This document shows, in pieces, positions 54,381 to 63,293 of a stretch of 64,000 bases of DNA. The position numbers and the translations under genes are program-made. Each line of letters begins with the position of its first letter. Position 1 is the stretch's first letter. The notes beneath the pieces were generated by a model that was given only the letters and a program-made list of their open reading frames with translations, was not told the origin of the DNA and ran no database searches. This DNA is from Massilia alkalitolerans DSM 17462 (lineage in GTDB: Bacteria > Pseudomonadota > Gammaproteobacteria > Burkholderiales > Burkholderiaceae_D), in the NCBI RefSeq assembly GCF_000427785.1, contig NZ_ATYR01000003.1, positions 316,386 through 380,385 of the forward strand, given 5' to 3'.

Positions 54381-55484
54381 TCAATAGCGCACCACCACGC
54401 CGGCGCCGATGGTGCGCTGGAAGTAGTTGTAGTCGATCAGGCTCTGGCCATAGCCCGAGAACCAGTGCACATAGCCCTTGAGCGGACCGGCCAGCGGGAA
54501 GGCCCAGCCGAGCTGGGTCGCGCCCTTGCTGGTCGAGAGGTTACGGCGCAGCATGGCGGTGAACTCGTGGCCGTCCATCCGGTAGGTGCCGGACAGTTCG
54601 GCGCGGCCCATGTAGTCGATGATGTCGGGGTTGTCGTCGTCCTCGAACCGCTCGTTCAGGCGCTTCCACACGCGCGCCGTCATCGAGAAGCGGCCGCGCT
54701 CGATGCCGACCTGGGCATAGAGCCGGTTCCAGCTGCGCGACAGGGTCGAGGTCTGGCCGTTCGACTGGTGAACCAGGCCCAGGTTCAGGTACTTCAGGTT
54801 GGCGCCGAAGATGCTGTAGTTCAGCGGCGTCACCACCATCACCTCGGGCTGGTAGTTGGTCTCGCGGAAGGGGCTGGAAGCCTCGCTGTTGTCGGCCTGC
54901 CAGAAGCTGTTCTGGGTGTATGCCAACCAGACGTCGATCGGCAGCTCGAAGGCCGTCTCGACCGCCTTCATCTTGAAGCCGAGCTGGTACTGCAGTTCGG
55001 CGTGCGACAGCTTGCCGGTGAAGTCGGCCGCGCGGAAGGGTTGGTAGGGCGCCTCGTTGGGGCGGTGGGTACGGGTCGCGATCAGGTAGTTCTGCCGGTG
55101 CGGGCGGAACACGAAGATGCCGCGGCGGTGCTTCTCGTTCAGTTCCCAGTGCGAGTCCATGGTGTACTCGGCGGCCGCTTCCACCGCCGGATCGACCGAA
55201 GCGGCCGGGTTCGGCTGCGGCTTGGCCGGGAACGCGGTCGGCTGCTGGCCGGGAACGGCGGCGACCTCCGCCCCCTGGGCCGGCGCGGCAAGGACGGCGG
55301 GTGCGGCGGGCGTGGCGCCATGGGCCGCGGCCAGGCTATCGAAACAGGCCAGGCGCTCCCGGGTGTCGACCAGCCTGGTGCAGTCGGCCAGTTGCTGGGT
55401 TACCGTTGGAGTCGCTTGCTGGGCGAAGACTGGAGTGGCGAGCAGGACGGGCAGCAGGGCTGCGGGAATCTTCTTCAAATGCAT
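54381..55484 (-). CDS. pldA: Outer-membrane phospholipase A (PldA)
   Basis: Calcium-dependent outer-membrane phospholipase that removes misplaced phospholipids. 367 residues from ATG 55484 (signal peptide MHLKKIPAALLPVLLATPVFA). An Ala/Pro-rich N-terminal part (about 25-105) comes before the barrel. The catalytic triad is intact: HQS with Ser two residues after His, and Asn 12 residues after Ser in SRSWNR, the exact spacing of E. coli His142, Ser144, Asn156. C-terminal VVVRY fits the barrel end signal. Confidence 0.94.
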   Translation of the reverse strand: MHLKKIPAALLPVLLATPVFAQQATPTVTQQLADCTRLVDTRERLACFDSLAAAHGATPAAPAVLAAPAQGAEVAAVPGQQPTAFPAKPQPNPAASVDPAVEAAAEYTMDSHWELNEKHRRGIFVFRPHRQNYLIATRTHRPNEAPYQPFRAADFTGKLSHAELQYQLGFKMKAVETAFELPIDVWLAYTQNSFWQADNSEASSPFRETNYQPEVMVVTPLNYSIFGANLKYLNLGLVHQSNGQTSTLSRSWNRLYAQVGIERGRFSMTARVWKRLNERFEDDDNPDIIDYMGRAELSGTYRMDGHEFTAMLRRNLSTSKGATQLGWAFPLAGPLKGYVHWFSGYGQSLIDYNYFQRTIGAGVVVRY

Positions 55485-55611
55485 GGGCTTTCTTCGAAAA
55501 CGGCTGTGCGGACGCAATGACAGGGGCAAGCGTGCCCGTGACATGACGGTTTGTCAACAGCAGTGTCGCGGAAAACCCGGGATGATGGCGCACTGTTTGC
55601 AGCCGCCCACC

Positions 55612-56625
55612 CTACCGGTTCAGCCTGTTCAGCAGCTGGATGCGCAGCGCACGGGCGCCATCGGCGTCCAGCGGGGCCAGCATGCGGCGCGCCCGGGGCG
55701 GAATATGGGCGGCCTCACTACCATCGCTTTCGAAGACGTAGTGGCGGAACAGCTCCTGCCAGGCGCGCCGCTGGGCGGGCGGGAGCTCGCGCATGGTGAG
55801 CAGCGCCAGCATCAGGCTGCTGACCGGCGAATCCATGTGCGGCGCCGACTGGCGCCACCAATAGTTGACCAGCGCATTGAAAGGCGCGAGCGCCTCGATG
55901 TGGTGCCACCACATCGAAGGAATGAAGAGCGCGTCGCCCGGCCCCAGTTCGGCCGACCGGGCCTGCTCCATGGCCTGCGCGAAGCGCGGGAAGCGCTCCA
56001 GGTCGGGCTTGGCGAAGTCGACCAGGCTGATCGCCTGCCCGGCCGGGGTGAAGTCGAGCGGCCCGATGTACAGGTTCGACACCTGCTCCGGCGGGAACAG
56101 CGTGAAGCGGCGCCGGCCCGCGGCCACGACCGCGATGTTGTCCGGTACGTCGTAGTGGGCGGCGATGCGCGAGCGGTTGCCGATCCAGATGCTCACCAGC
56201 GGCACGCGCCCGCCCAGGTCGAGGTCGTTCTCGGAACGGAAGCCCGGCAGGTAGTGGTCGATCATCGTCGAGCCGACGTAGACCGAGGGCGGGCGCACGT
56301 CGTCCTTGTGGTCTTCCAGTTCTTCCAGCACCTTGTCGAGCGGCGCCTTGATGGCGGCGTAATTGAAGCCGCTCAGGTCCTCGTTATAAAAATAGCGCCC
56401 CGCCATCTCGGGCGCGCCCAGGAAGGCCAGCACCTGCTCGCCGCGGTAGAAGCGGCGCAGGTAGGCGCCCGCTTCCTGCTGCGAGGCGCGCGCCCTGGCG
56501 ACCATCGGCCAGCTTGACGCCAGCCCGCGCAGCACCACGGGTTCGGTCGAGGTCAGCAGTGCGTCGCTGAGCACGCCCGGCACGCTGCCGTCGAGCTCGC
56601 GGATCGGCGCGGGTTCAGGCAGCAT
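55612..56625 (-). CDS. JmjC/cupin-8 domain protein
   Basis: 337 residues with the cupin-8 pattern: EPVVLRGLASSWPMV, NRSRIAAHYDVPDNIAVVAAG (iron-binding HxD), and GDALFIPSMWWHHIEAL with the third His. Such 2-oxoglutarate dioxygenase-like proteins often sit next to TonB receptors and SapC-like proteins; their substrate is unknown. Overlaps the SapC-like gene by 11 nt, so the two are coupled. Confidence 0.9.
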   Translation of the reverse strand: MLPEPAPIRELDGSVPGVLSDALLTSTEPVVLRGLASSWPMVARARASQQEAGAYLRRFYRGEQVLAFLGAPEMAGRYFYNEDLSGFNYAAIKAPLDKVLEELEDHKDDVRPPSVYVGSTMIDHYLPGFRSENDLDLGGRVPLVSIWIGNRSRIAAHYDVPDNIAVVAAGRRRFTLFPPEQVSNLYIGPLDFTPAGQAISLVDFAKPDLERFPRFAQAMEQARSAELGPGDALFIPSMWWHHIEALAPFNALVNYWWRQSAPHMDSPVSSLMLALLTMRELPPAQRRAWQELFRHYVFESDGSEAAHIPPRARRMLAPLDADGARALRIQLLNRLNR

Positions 56626-57319
56626 GGCGCCGCTCCCTGCGTGCGATCAGGTCGCGGAAGTTGGCGAGCGAAGCCAGCGCCATGTAGATGGGCTCCAGGT
56701 GGCCGGCGCGGCTCAGTCGCTCGAGCGCGGCGCCCGGCAGCGCCTGCAGCCGCTCCTCGTTGATCGTGTAAAAGCCCGTCAAGCGGTGCTGCGATCCGTC
56801 GCTCAGTTCGATGTCGGCAACGAAGGATTCGAGCAGCGCGTGCTCTACCAGCGCGTCCACGAAGGCCGGCATGGCTTGCAGGCCCTGGTGCAGGGTCAGC
56901 AGCACCGAATGGATGCGTTCCAGGTAGGGGCTGGTGCCGCCATAGGGCAGGAACAGCTCCTGCCCCGCGGTCCGGCTCACGCGCGGGTGGTCGATGTCGA
57001 TGTGGACGTTCAGTTCGTCGCCATGGCGGCCGATCAGGAAGGGCCGGCGTTCGATGTTCAGCGGGACGTAGTGGGCGTCCCAGCCTTGCGGGCCGAGGAA
57101 CAGGTTCTCGCCGCTCTCGAAGCCGAACAGCGCCAGCGCCTCGTAGCCGGCGGCGTCGTTCGTGGCGCGAAAGACGATCGGGTAATGGGCCTGGACCTGG
57201 CGGAACTCCTGCGGGAATGTCAGGCTGAACATCACGTCGTCGCCGTAGGCGGCGCCGCGTTCGGCAATGACGCGCAGGTCCTTGTGTTCCAGGCTGTGCA
57301 GCAAAACGGATTGGTTCAT
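56615..57319 (-). CDS. SapC family protein
   Basis: 234 residues from ATG 57319 with a strong GGAGGAGACC upstream. Starts MNQSVLLHSLEHKDLRVI and has the family motifs FPQEFRQVQAHYPIVF, ALFGFESGENLFLG and FLIGRHGDELNVHIDID. It lacks a signal peptide. The S-layer link in the family name comes from Campylobacter; in TonB-receptor loci its role is unknown. The receptor's terminator lies just upstream, so expression may need readthrough or its own promoter. Confidence 0.88.
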   Translation of the reverse strand: MNQSVLLHSLEHKDLRVIAERGAAYGDDVMFSLTFPQEFRQVQAHYPIVFRATNDAAGYEALALFGFESGENLFLGPQGWDAHYVPLNIERRPFLIGRHGDELNVHIDIDHPRVSRTAGQELFLPYGGTSPYLERIHSVLLTLHQGLQAMPAFVDALVEHALLESFVADIELSDGSQHRLTGFYTINEERLQALPGAALERLSRAGHLEPIYMALASLANFRDLIARRERRHAA

Positions 57320-57364
57320 GGTCTCCTCCGCCTTAAGTTTCGCATAGGCAAAGCCATGCGTGTC

Positions 57365-57396
57365 AAAAAAAAACAGGCCGCACGAAGACGGCCTGT
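57365..57396 (-). terminator. Terminator after the TonB receptor
   Basis: On the minus strand ACAGGCCG (57396-57389) and CGGCCTGT (57380-57373) pair around an 8-nt loop, followed by a run of nine T (57373-57365). It lies between the receptor stop and the SapC-like gene. Confidence 0.9.
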
Positions 57397-57434
57397 CGGA
57401 AAGGCGGCAGCGGGTGCCGCCCGGCACCAAGAAC

Positions 57435-60400
57435 TTAGAACTTGTAGCGGGCGCCCACCATGTAGCGGCGGCCGCCGGTCGATACCTGCAGCACCTGCAT
57501 CTCGGAGCGGCCATGGACACGCTGGGTCGCATCGTTGACGTTGATCGCTTCCAGCGACAGGCTCAGGTTCTTGTTGACGTTGTAGCCGATCGAGAGGTCC
57601 AGCTGGCCGTAGGGCTCGACATAGCTCGGATTCGGCTTGCCGTTGTCGGCGGTCGAGGACAGGAAGCGGTCGCGCCAGTTGTAGGCTGCGCGCACCGACC
57701 AGTTCGTGTCTTCGTAGATACCGACGATGTTGGCCGAGTCCGACAGGCCGACCAGCGCGAACTGGTTGCCCACGCCCAGGTCGTCATAGGTCAGGCCCGA
57801 CTTCACGTAGGTGTAGTTGGCCTGGAAGCCGAAGCCGTTGTTGAACATGTGTTGCCAGTTGACCTCCGCGCCCTTCAGGGTGTCGCCCTGCGAGTTGACC
57901 AGGGTGGACACCTGGTAAGGCAGCGCCGGATTGCCCGCGACCCCGGTGATCGTGCCCTGGGCCACGCCGGACGAGTTGTCGCCGGTGTAGGTCACGCCCG
58001 GCTGGCCGGCGTAATTGCGCAGGATGTAGTTGCGGATGCAGATCCGGTTCGAGACCGAGCAGCCGGAGGCCACCGCCGCATTCCAGTAGGCGCCGCCCAC
58101 CGGCGTGGTCGCGCTCGGCGAACCCTCGGTGATCACGGTCGAACCCGTGTAGTCGGTCAGCTTCTTGTGGAACAGGCCCAGCGAGAGCATGCTCTGCTTG
58201 TTGTAGTACCACTCGGCCGACAGGTCCAGGTTCTTGGACTTGACCGGCTCCAGCGCCGGGTTGCCGCGGCTGACCGTCACGCCGGTGACGCTGGCGGTAG
58301 TGCCGTAGGTGCTGCCGCCGGCGATCTGGTCGTAGCGCGGACGGCCGATCGACACGCCATAGCTGGCGCGCACTTTCATGTCGGAGCGCGGCTCGATGTC
58401 CCAGTCGATGCTCGGCAGGAAGTTGTTGTACTTGCCTTCCAGCGTCTCGAAGGTCTGGGAACCGAAATCCACCGGCAGCTCGTTTTCCGAAATCCAGCGG
58501 ATACCGGTCGGCACCTTGGTCAGGCCGGTCGACGAGACGCGGGTCTGCTCGTAGCGGAAACCGATCCCGGTGTGCATCGGCATCGCGGTGTCCCAGTCGG
58601 TGTTGAACTGTAAGTAGAGCGACTTGGTCTTCTCGATCGTGGTGCGGTCGTAGGCAGGGTTGGCCAGGCTCGGGGTGTAGCCGGCGCGGTCGCCGGTGAT
58701 GGCGATGGCGGCATTGCGCACCGCTTCGAAATCGAAGGGGTGGATCTGGGTGAACAGGGCCGGATTGTCCGCGCCGCCCAGCTTGCTGAAGTAGTTGCGC
58801 AGGTTATCCGCGTGCCACATGTTCTGGTCGTAGGCGTTCGACGTGACCGGCACCGTGCCGCCCCAGGTATCGCGCTGCACCTGCTGGAAGACCGACTCGT
58901 TCTTGTTCTTGGTGAAGGCTGCGCCGAAGTTCAGGCCCGAGCTTTCGAACAGTTTCAGTTTGCCGCCCAGCTGGGCCTGGTCGAGCGTCATCTTGTTGCG
59001 GCCGTCCTGGAACCACGAGCCCGCGACCTGGTGCGGTCTGCCGATGAAATCGGCGCCCTGGATCGACAGCACCGGCATCTCGCTGGTGAAATCGGCGCGC
59101 GTAATGCCGCGGCTGAAGCTGGCGGTGGCCAGGTCGTTGTTGAAGCCGTAGGGGCTGTCCGACTTCGCTTCGGCCACCGAGTGGTGGGCGTCGACGCTCA
59201 GGGTCAGGTCCGGGGTGGCGCGCCACTGGGTGTTGAAGCCGAGCGAGTTCAGGGTCGAGGTGCGGGCGGAGTCGCCGCCGTTCATCGAGATGTCCTGGGG
59301 GCTGGTGTAGCGCTCTTCGTAGTACAGCGGCGAGGACAGCGGACCGCCGCTGAACTGGGCGCCCTGGATGTCCATGTTGTGGCCGAACCAGGCCGACAGC
59401 TCGCTGTAGCGGTGCTGGAGCTTGTTCTCGGCGAAGGTGTAGTCCAGGGTGGTGGTCAGTTCCTTGACCGGGCGGAACTGGAAGGTCAGCTGGCCGTTGG
59501 TGCGCTGGCGCTGGTAGCCGTTCATCTTGTACGACATGTTCTGTGGCGACAGGTACAGGTCGTTGCCGCTCGGCGGGTTCTTGATGTTGACGAAGTTCGG
59601 GTTGTTCGGCTGCGGGATCGCGCCGTCGCTCGTATCGCCCATCTTGAACGGGCCCAGCCAGCCGTTGATGATGGCGGCCGTGTTGATGCCCATGTTGCGT
59701 TCCTGGTAGCTGGCGCTGGCGGACAGGCCGAACATGCCGTCGTTCCAGGTATTGCTGTACAGGCCGGAGATTTCCGGGGTGGCCGAGCGCCTGGCCTTGT
59801 TCTGGTCGGGCAGGTTGTTGTTCGACTCGTCGTACATCACCTTGGCGCCGAAGCTGGCCTGCTTGCCGAGGTCGAGCGGACGTCCGGTCATGACGTTCAG
59901 GGTGGCGCCGATGCCGCCCGGGGTGACGTCGGCGCGCACGCTCTTGTACACCTGGATCTGCGACACCGCTTCCGCCGCCAGGTTGCTGAAGTCGAAGGCG
60001 CGGCCGGACTGGTCGCCCAGGTTCGCGGTCGGCATCTGGCGGCCGTTGAGCAGCACCAGGTTCAGGTCCGGGCCGACGCCGCGCACGGTGACCAGGGCGC
60101 CTTCGCCGCGGTTGCGGTCGATCGACACGCCGCTGATGCGCTGCAGCGCCTCGGCGAGATTGGTGTCGGGGAACTTGCCGATGTCGTCGGCCGCGATGCC
60201 GTCGACGAAGCCGTCCGAATTGCGCTTCAGGTTCAGCGTCGACTGCATGGCGGCGCGGATACCGGTCACGACCACGGTGTTGGCGGCGGTGGGGGGCGCG
60301 GTATTGGCCGGATCGGCCGCGTTGGCGACGGCTGCGGTGTTCGCTTCCTGCGCATGCGCCTGAGCGACCAGGGTAGCGCAGGCGCTCGCCACGGCAAGGG

Positions 60401-60461
60401 TGATCAAGCGACGTTTGGTACCCGGGTAGCGCGAATTACCCTTTTTTGGTTTGTGCAGCAC
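57435..60461 (-). CDS. TonB-dependent outer-membrane receptor
   Basis: 1008 residues; GTG start at 60459-60461 with GAGGAG five bases upstream. Signal peptide (about 17-37, ending QAHA), then a Pro/Ala stretch, the TonB-box/plug region (VVVTGIRAAMQSTLNLKRNS, ADDIGKFPDTNLAEALQRISGVSIDRN, VRGVGPDLNLVLLNGRQMPT) and a large barrel ending VGARYKF with a terminal Phe. The plug is of the Caulobacter/Xanthomonas type often linked to uptake of oligosaccharides. The divergent ROK regulator suggests a sugar ligand. Terminator directly behind the gene. Confidence 0.94.
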   Translation of the reverse strand: MLHKPKKGNSRYPGTKRRLITLAVASACATLVAQAHAQEANTAAVANAADPANTAPPTAANTVVVTGIRAAMQSTLNLKRNSDGFVDGIAADDIGKFPDTNLAEALQRISGVSIDRNRGEGALVTVRGVGPDLNLVLLNGRQMPTANLGDQSGRAFDFSNLAAEAVSQIQVYKSVRADVTPGGIGATLNVMTGRPLDLGKQASFGAKVMYDESNNNLPDQNKARRSATPEISGLYSNTWNDGMFGLSASASYQERNMGINTAAIINGWLGPFKMGDTSDGAIPQPNNPNFVNIKNPPSGNDLYLSPQNMSYKMNGYQRQRTNGQLTFQFRPVKELTTTLDYTFAENKLQHRYSELSAWFGHNMDIQGAQFSGGPLSSPLYYEERYTSPQDISMNGGDSARTSTLNSLGFNTQWRATPDLTLSVDAHHSVAEAKSDSPYGFNNDLATASFSRGITRADFTSEMPVLSIQGADFIGRPHQVAGSWFQDGRNKMTLDQAQLGGKLKLFESSGLNFGAAFTKNKNESVFQQVQRDTWGGTVPVTSNAYDQNMWHADNLRNYFSKLGGADNPALFTQIHPFDFEAVRNAAIAITGDRAGYTPSLANPAYDRTTIEKTKSLYLQFNTDWDTAMPMHTGIGFRYEQTRVSSTGLTKVPTGIRWISENELPVDFGSQTFETLEGKYNNFLPSIDWDIEPRSDMKVRASYGVSIGRPRYDQIAGGSTYGTTASVTGVTVSRGNPALEPVKSKNLDLSAEWYYNKQSMLSLGLFHKKLTDYTGSTVITEGSPSATTPVGGAYWNAAVASGCSVSNRICIRNYILRNYAGQPGVTYTGDNSSGVAQGTITGVAGNPALPYQVSTLVNSQGDTLKGAEVNWQHMFNNGFGFQANYTYVKSGLTYDDLGVGNQFALVGLSDSANIVGIYEDTNWSVRAAYNWRDRFLSSTADNGKPNPSYVEPYGQLDLSIGYNVNKNLSLSLEAINVNDATQRVHGRSEMQVLQVSTGGRRYMVGARYKF

Positions 60462-60619
60462 TGTGTCTCCTCTCTTCTACAAATATGGCCGCGCCCGGGT
60501 GGGAACGTGCCGCTGGTGGTGTCATCGAAAACACCTGATTGGAACTTTGTAGTCGGGCCGTGTCCGTTGTGCCTTGTGCGACTGCTGCATCGCCTTGGCT
60601 TATAAATTGCCGCTCGGAC

Positions 60620-60715
60620 TTTTTGTATTGACGAAAGAGTAAAGGCGATGTTTGAATTAGTCAATTCGTCGAACAAACGAACTGCGTGCTAAAACACCGT
60701 GAGTCAATACAAAAA
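60620..60715 (-). promoter_or_regulatory. TonB-receptor promoter flanked by a perfect inverted repeat
   Basis: On the minus strand, TTGACT (60664-60659), 17 nt, TACTCT (60641-60636) form a sigma-70 promoter. TTTTTGTATTGAC (60620-60632) and GTCAATACAAAAA (60703-60715) are a perfect 13-bp inverted repeat, 70 bp apart. One arm lies over the likely transcript start and the other near -80, a layout expected for two operator sites bridged by a repressor. The divergent ROK protein is the natural candidate. Confidence 0.6.
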
Positions 60716-60965
60716 AATTCATTCTGGATACGATCTAAGGGTCGCCGGGCCAGGTAATTGGCGCTGCCGGCCGTGTGCTCGAGGTGACTTATGAAATCGA
60801 TTTCACAGCAAAATCAAGGACTTCGCGTTTTTTCGGATCAGTGATATTTCTGCAAGGAGGTGGTTATACTTGCAATGCTCCGTCCGGCCATGCATGCGCG
60901 TAAAAAATTTTTTGTGTTACTGCTGGTGTTGCATAATCTTCACACTCACTTACCTTTATTTATCC

Positions 60966-62231
60966 ATGCCCGTCACCGGTGACCACCAATTACTCAAGCA
61001 ACTCAACCGGATGGCCCTGGTGCGGCAGGTCAGCACCCAGCCCGGACTGTCGCGCGCCTCGCTGGCCGAGGTGCTGGGGCTGACCAAGTCGACGATCAGC
61101 ATGCTGGTGCGCGACCTGGTGGACGAAGGCTGGCTGACCGAGCGCGAGCTGATCGCCACCGGCGAGGTGGGCCGGCGCGCGACGCCGCTACACCTCGATC
61201 CGGGCCGCCTGGCCCTGCTCGGCGCGGAGATCGGCGTGGACGAAGCGCGCGTGCTCGCCACCAACCTCCTCGGCGAAGTGCTCGACACGCGCGTGGTCAG
61301 CTACGACGACAGCGCCGACCCGGCCTCCTGCATCAAGCTGGTGGCTGGCGGGCTGGTACGGCTGGCGCGCCGGCTCGGACGCTCGACCGGCACCAGCGGC
61401 GCACGCCAGGTGCTGGGCATCGGCGTCGGCCTGCATGGCGGGGTGGACGAGACGCTCGGGATGCTGCGCTATGCGCCCCACCTGGGCTGGCGCAACGTCG
61501 ACGTGGACAGCCAGCTGCACGCGCATTTCGCCGGCACGCCGCTGGAGGCCCTGCCGCTGTACATGCAGAACGAGGCGAACGTCGCGGCGCTGGCCGAATT
61601 CGAATTCACCGGGCAGTCGGGCACCGACCCGCTGGTCTACCTGTCGATCGGCTATGGCGTGGGCGCCGGCGTGATCGTCGGCGACAACCTGCTCACCGGC
61701 CTGAACGGTTTCGCGGGCGAAGTCGGGCACGCGATCCTGCAGTCCAACGGGCCGCGCTGCTCGTGCGGGCGCCGCGGCTGCGCGGACGCGCTGATCGGAC
61801 TGGGCTCATTGCTGGGCGCCGAGAAGCCGAGCCGTGCGGCGCTCGAGCGGCTGTTCGAGAAGGTGGCGCAGGGACAGCAGCAGACCTGCGCGGCGGTGAC
61901 CGCGGCCGGGGAACAGCTCGGGGTACTGCTGAACAATCTGTGGGCCGCCTTCGACCCGATGGCGATCGTCATCGGCGGGCCGGCGCTCAGCCTGGGGGAT
62001 ACCCTGATCGCGCCGGCACGCCGGGTGCTGGCCGGCTACGCCGATGCCGCGATGCTCAATGCGCCGGAGATCCGCACTTCGCGTTTCGGCGCGGATGCGG
62101 TTGCGGTCGGCGCCGCGGCGCTCGCGCGCCACCGGCTCACCCGGCCGCTCGACCTGCAGAGCATGGCGCGGCGGGTGGAAAAGGCGGGGCGCCAGGTGCG
62201 GCCGGCATATGGAGAGCTGGGCCTGGCGTAG
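60966..62231 (+). CDS. ROK-family transcriptional regulator (NagC/Mlc-like)
   Basis: 421 residues from ATG 60966. N-terminal winged helix (about 13-75, SRASLAEVLGLTKSTISMLVRDL) and C-terminal ROK sugar-kinase-like domain with the zinc motif CSCGRRGCAD and GFAGEVGHAIL. Such proteins repress sugar uptake genes until a sugar binds. Divergent from the TonB receptor with a 504-bp gap. The stop codon TAG is made by the first bases of a palindromic repeat. Confidence 0.92.
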   Translation: MPVTGDHQLLKQLNRMALVRQVSTQPGLSRASLAEVLGLTKSTISMLVRDLVDEGWLTERELIATGEVGRRATPLHLDPGRLALLGAEIGVDEARVLATNLLGEVLDTRVVSYDDSADPASCIKLVAGGLVRLARRLGRSTGTSGARQVLGIGVGLHGGVDETLGMLRYAPHLGWRNVDVDSQLHAHFAGTPLEALPLYMQNEANVAALAEFEFTGQSGTDPLVYLSIGYGVGAGVIVGDNLLTGLNGFAGEVGHAILQSNGPRCSCGRRGCADALIGLGSLLGAEKPSRAALERLFEKVAQGQQQTCAAVTAAGEQLGVLLNNLWAAFDPMAIVIGGPALSLGDTLIAPARRVLAGYADAAMLNAPEIRTSRFGADAVAVGAAALARHRLTRPLDLQSMARRVEKAGRQVRPAYGELGLA

Positions 62232-62337
62232 GGTGGACGGCTTCGCCGTCCGCGCGCTCAACTCCCGTTTGAATGGATGCGGCGCTTACTATTCACCCAC
62301 TGGTTGAACGCGCGGTCGGCAGAGCCGACCACCCTAC
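62228..62337. repeat. Paired palindromic intergenic repeat, copy 5
   Basis: GTAGGGTGGACGGC...CGCGCTCAAC (62228-62262) and GTTGAACGCGCGGTCGG...CCACCCTAC (62303-62337), opposite orientation. It fills the whole gap between the convergent ROK and rsuA genes and reaches into both stop codons. Confidence 0.92.
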
Positions 62338-63050
62338 TAGGGCACCAGCAGCGCCAGCTGTTCCGGCTCCAGGTAGCACCACTCCCCTTCCTTCAACCCG
62401 AGCGATTCCAGCGTCAGCCCGCCGATCTGCGAGCGGTGCAGCGCGCTACAATGGTTGCCCGCGGCCGCCAGCATGCGCTTGACCTGGTGGTACTTGCCCT
62501 GCTCCAGCACGATCTCGAGCAGGTGCTCGCCGCGCTGCACGCAGGATACCGCCTTGAGCGGCGCCGGCTCGTCGTGCAGCTGCACGCCGGCCAGCATCTG
62601 CTCGACCAGCGCATCGGTGACCGGCTCGGCGGTGGTGGCCTGGTAGACCTTGGGCACGTGGCGCTTGGGCGAGGACTGGGCGTGGATGAAGGGGCCGTCG
62701 TCCGACATCAGGAGCAGTCCGGTGGTGTCGTGGTCGAGGCGGCCGACCGGCTGCACCTCGCGCCACCCGAACTGCTCGGGCAGCAAAGTCAATACGCCGG
62801 GGTGGTGGCTCGGCTTGCGCGAGCACTCGTAGTTGGCCGGCTTGTACAGCGCAAGATAGAGGTGTTCGCGGTAGCGCCATTCCTCGTCGAACACGGTCAG
62901 CACCAGGTCCGTCGTATCGAAGCTGGCCTTGTAATTGTCTTCGACCGCGCCATTGACCAGCACGTCGCCGTCCTCGATCAGCGCGCGGCAGTATTTGCGG
63001 GTGCCGAATCCCTGCGATTGCAGGATGCGGTCCAGGGATAGTTTGCTCAT
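62337..63050 (-). CDS. rsuA: 16S rRNA pseudouridine(516) synthase RsuA
   Basis: 237 residues from ATG 63050. N-terminal S4 RNA-binding domain (SLDRILQSQGFGTRKYCRALI) and catalytic domain with VGRLDHDTTGLLLMSDDG, the Asp of RLD being the nucleophile, plus GKYHQVKRMLAAAGN. The last motifs and length fit RsuA better than RluB/RluE. The open frame upstream of the ATG is not supported. Confidence 0.9.
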   Translation of the reverse strand: MSKLSLDRILQSQGFGTRKYCRALIEDGDVLVNGAVEDNYKASFDTTDLVLTVFDEEWRYREHLYLALYKPANYECSRKPSHHPGVLTLLPEQFGWREVQPVGRLDHDTTGLLLMSDDGPFIHAQSSPKRHVPKVYQATTAEPVTDALVEQMLAGVQLHDEPAPLKAVSCVQRGEHLLEIVLEQGKYHQVKRMLAAAGNHCSALHRSQIGGLTLESLGLKEGEWCYLEPEQLALLVP

Positions 63051-63293
63051 GGGGCGCCACTTTAACAGAAGGGGCTGTCCCGACAAAGCACCGCCCGTGC
63101 CCCTTGCCCTGGCACTGATTACCCATTTGAGGTAAGTAATATTCCGACAGGTCTTCGGATGCTTCCGCACATTTGATGCGCGTCAAGCCTAGGAAGATTC
63201 TGATTGATAGACTTCAACGCGTTAGGAATCCACCTAATGACACGAGGATATCTTTACGGCATACGTCCTCGCCCAGACTGATAGGACAAGACC

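Noticed and set aside
58740..60605. 621-codon plus-strand frame over the TonB receptor
   Set aside because: Antisense of a receptor gene with a firm start, plug motifs and terminal Phe.
4327..62337. CRISPR array
   Set aside because: The repeats are few, dispersed and in inverted pairs, with no regular spacers and no cas genes.
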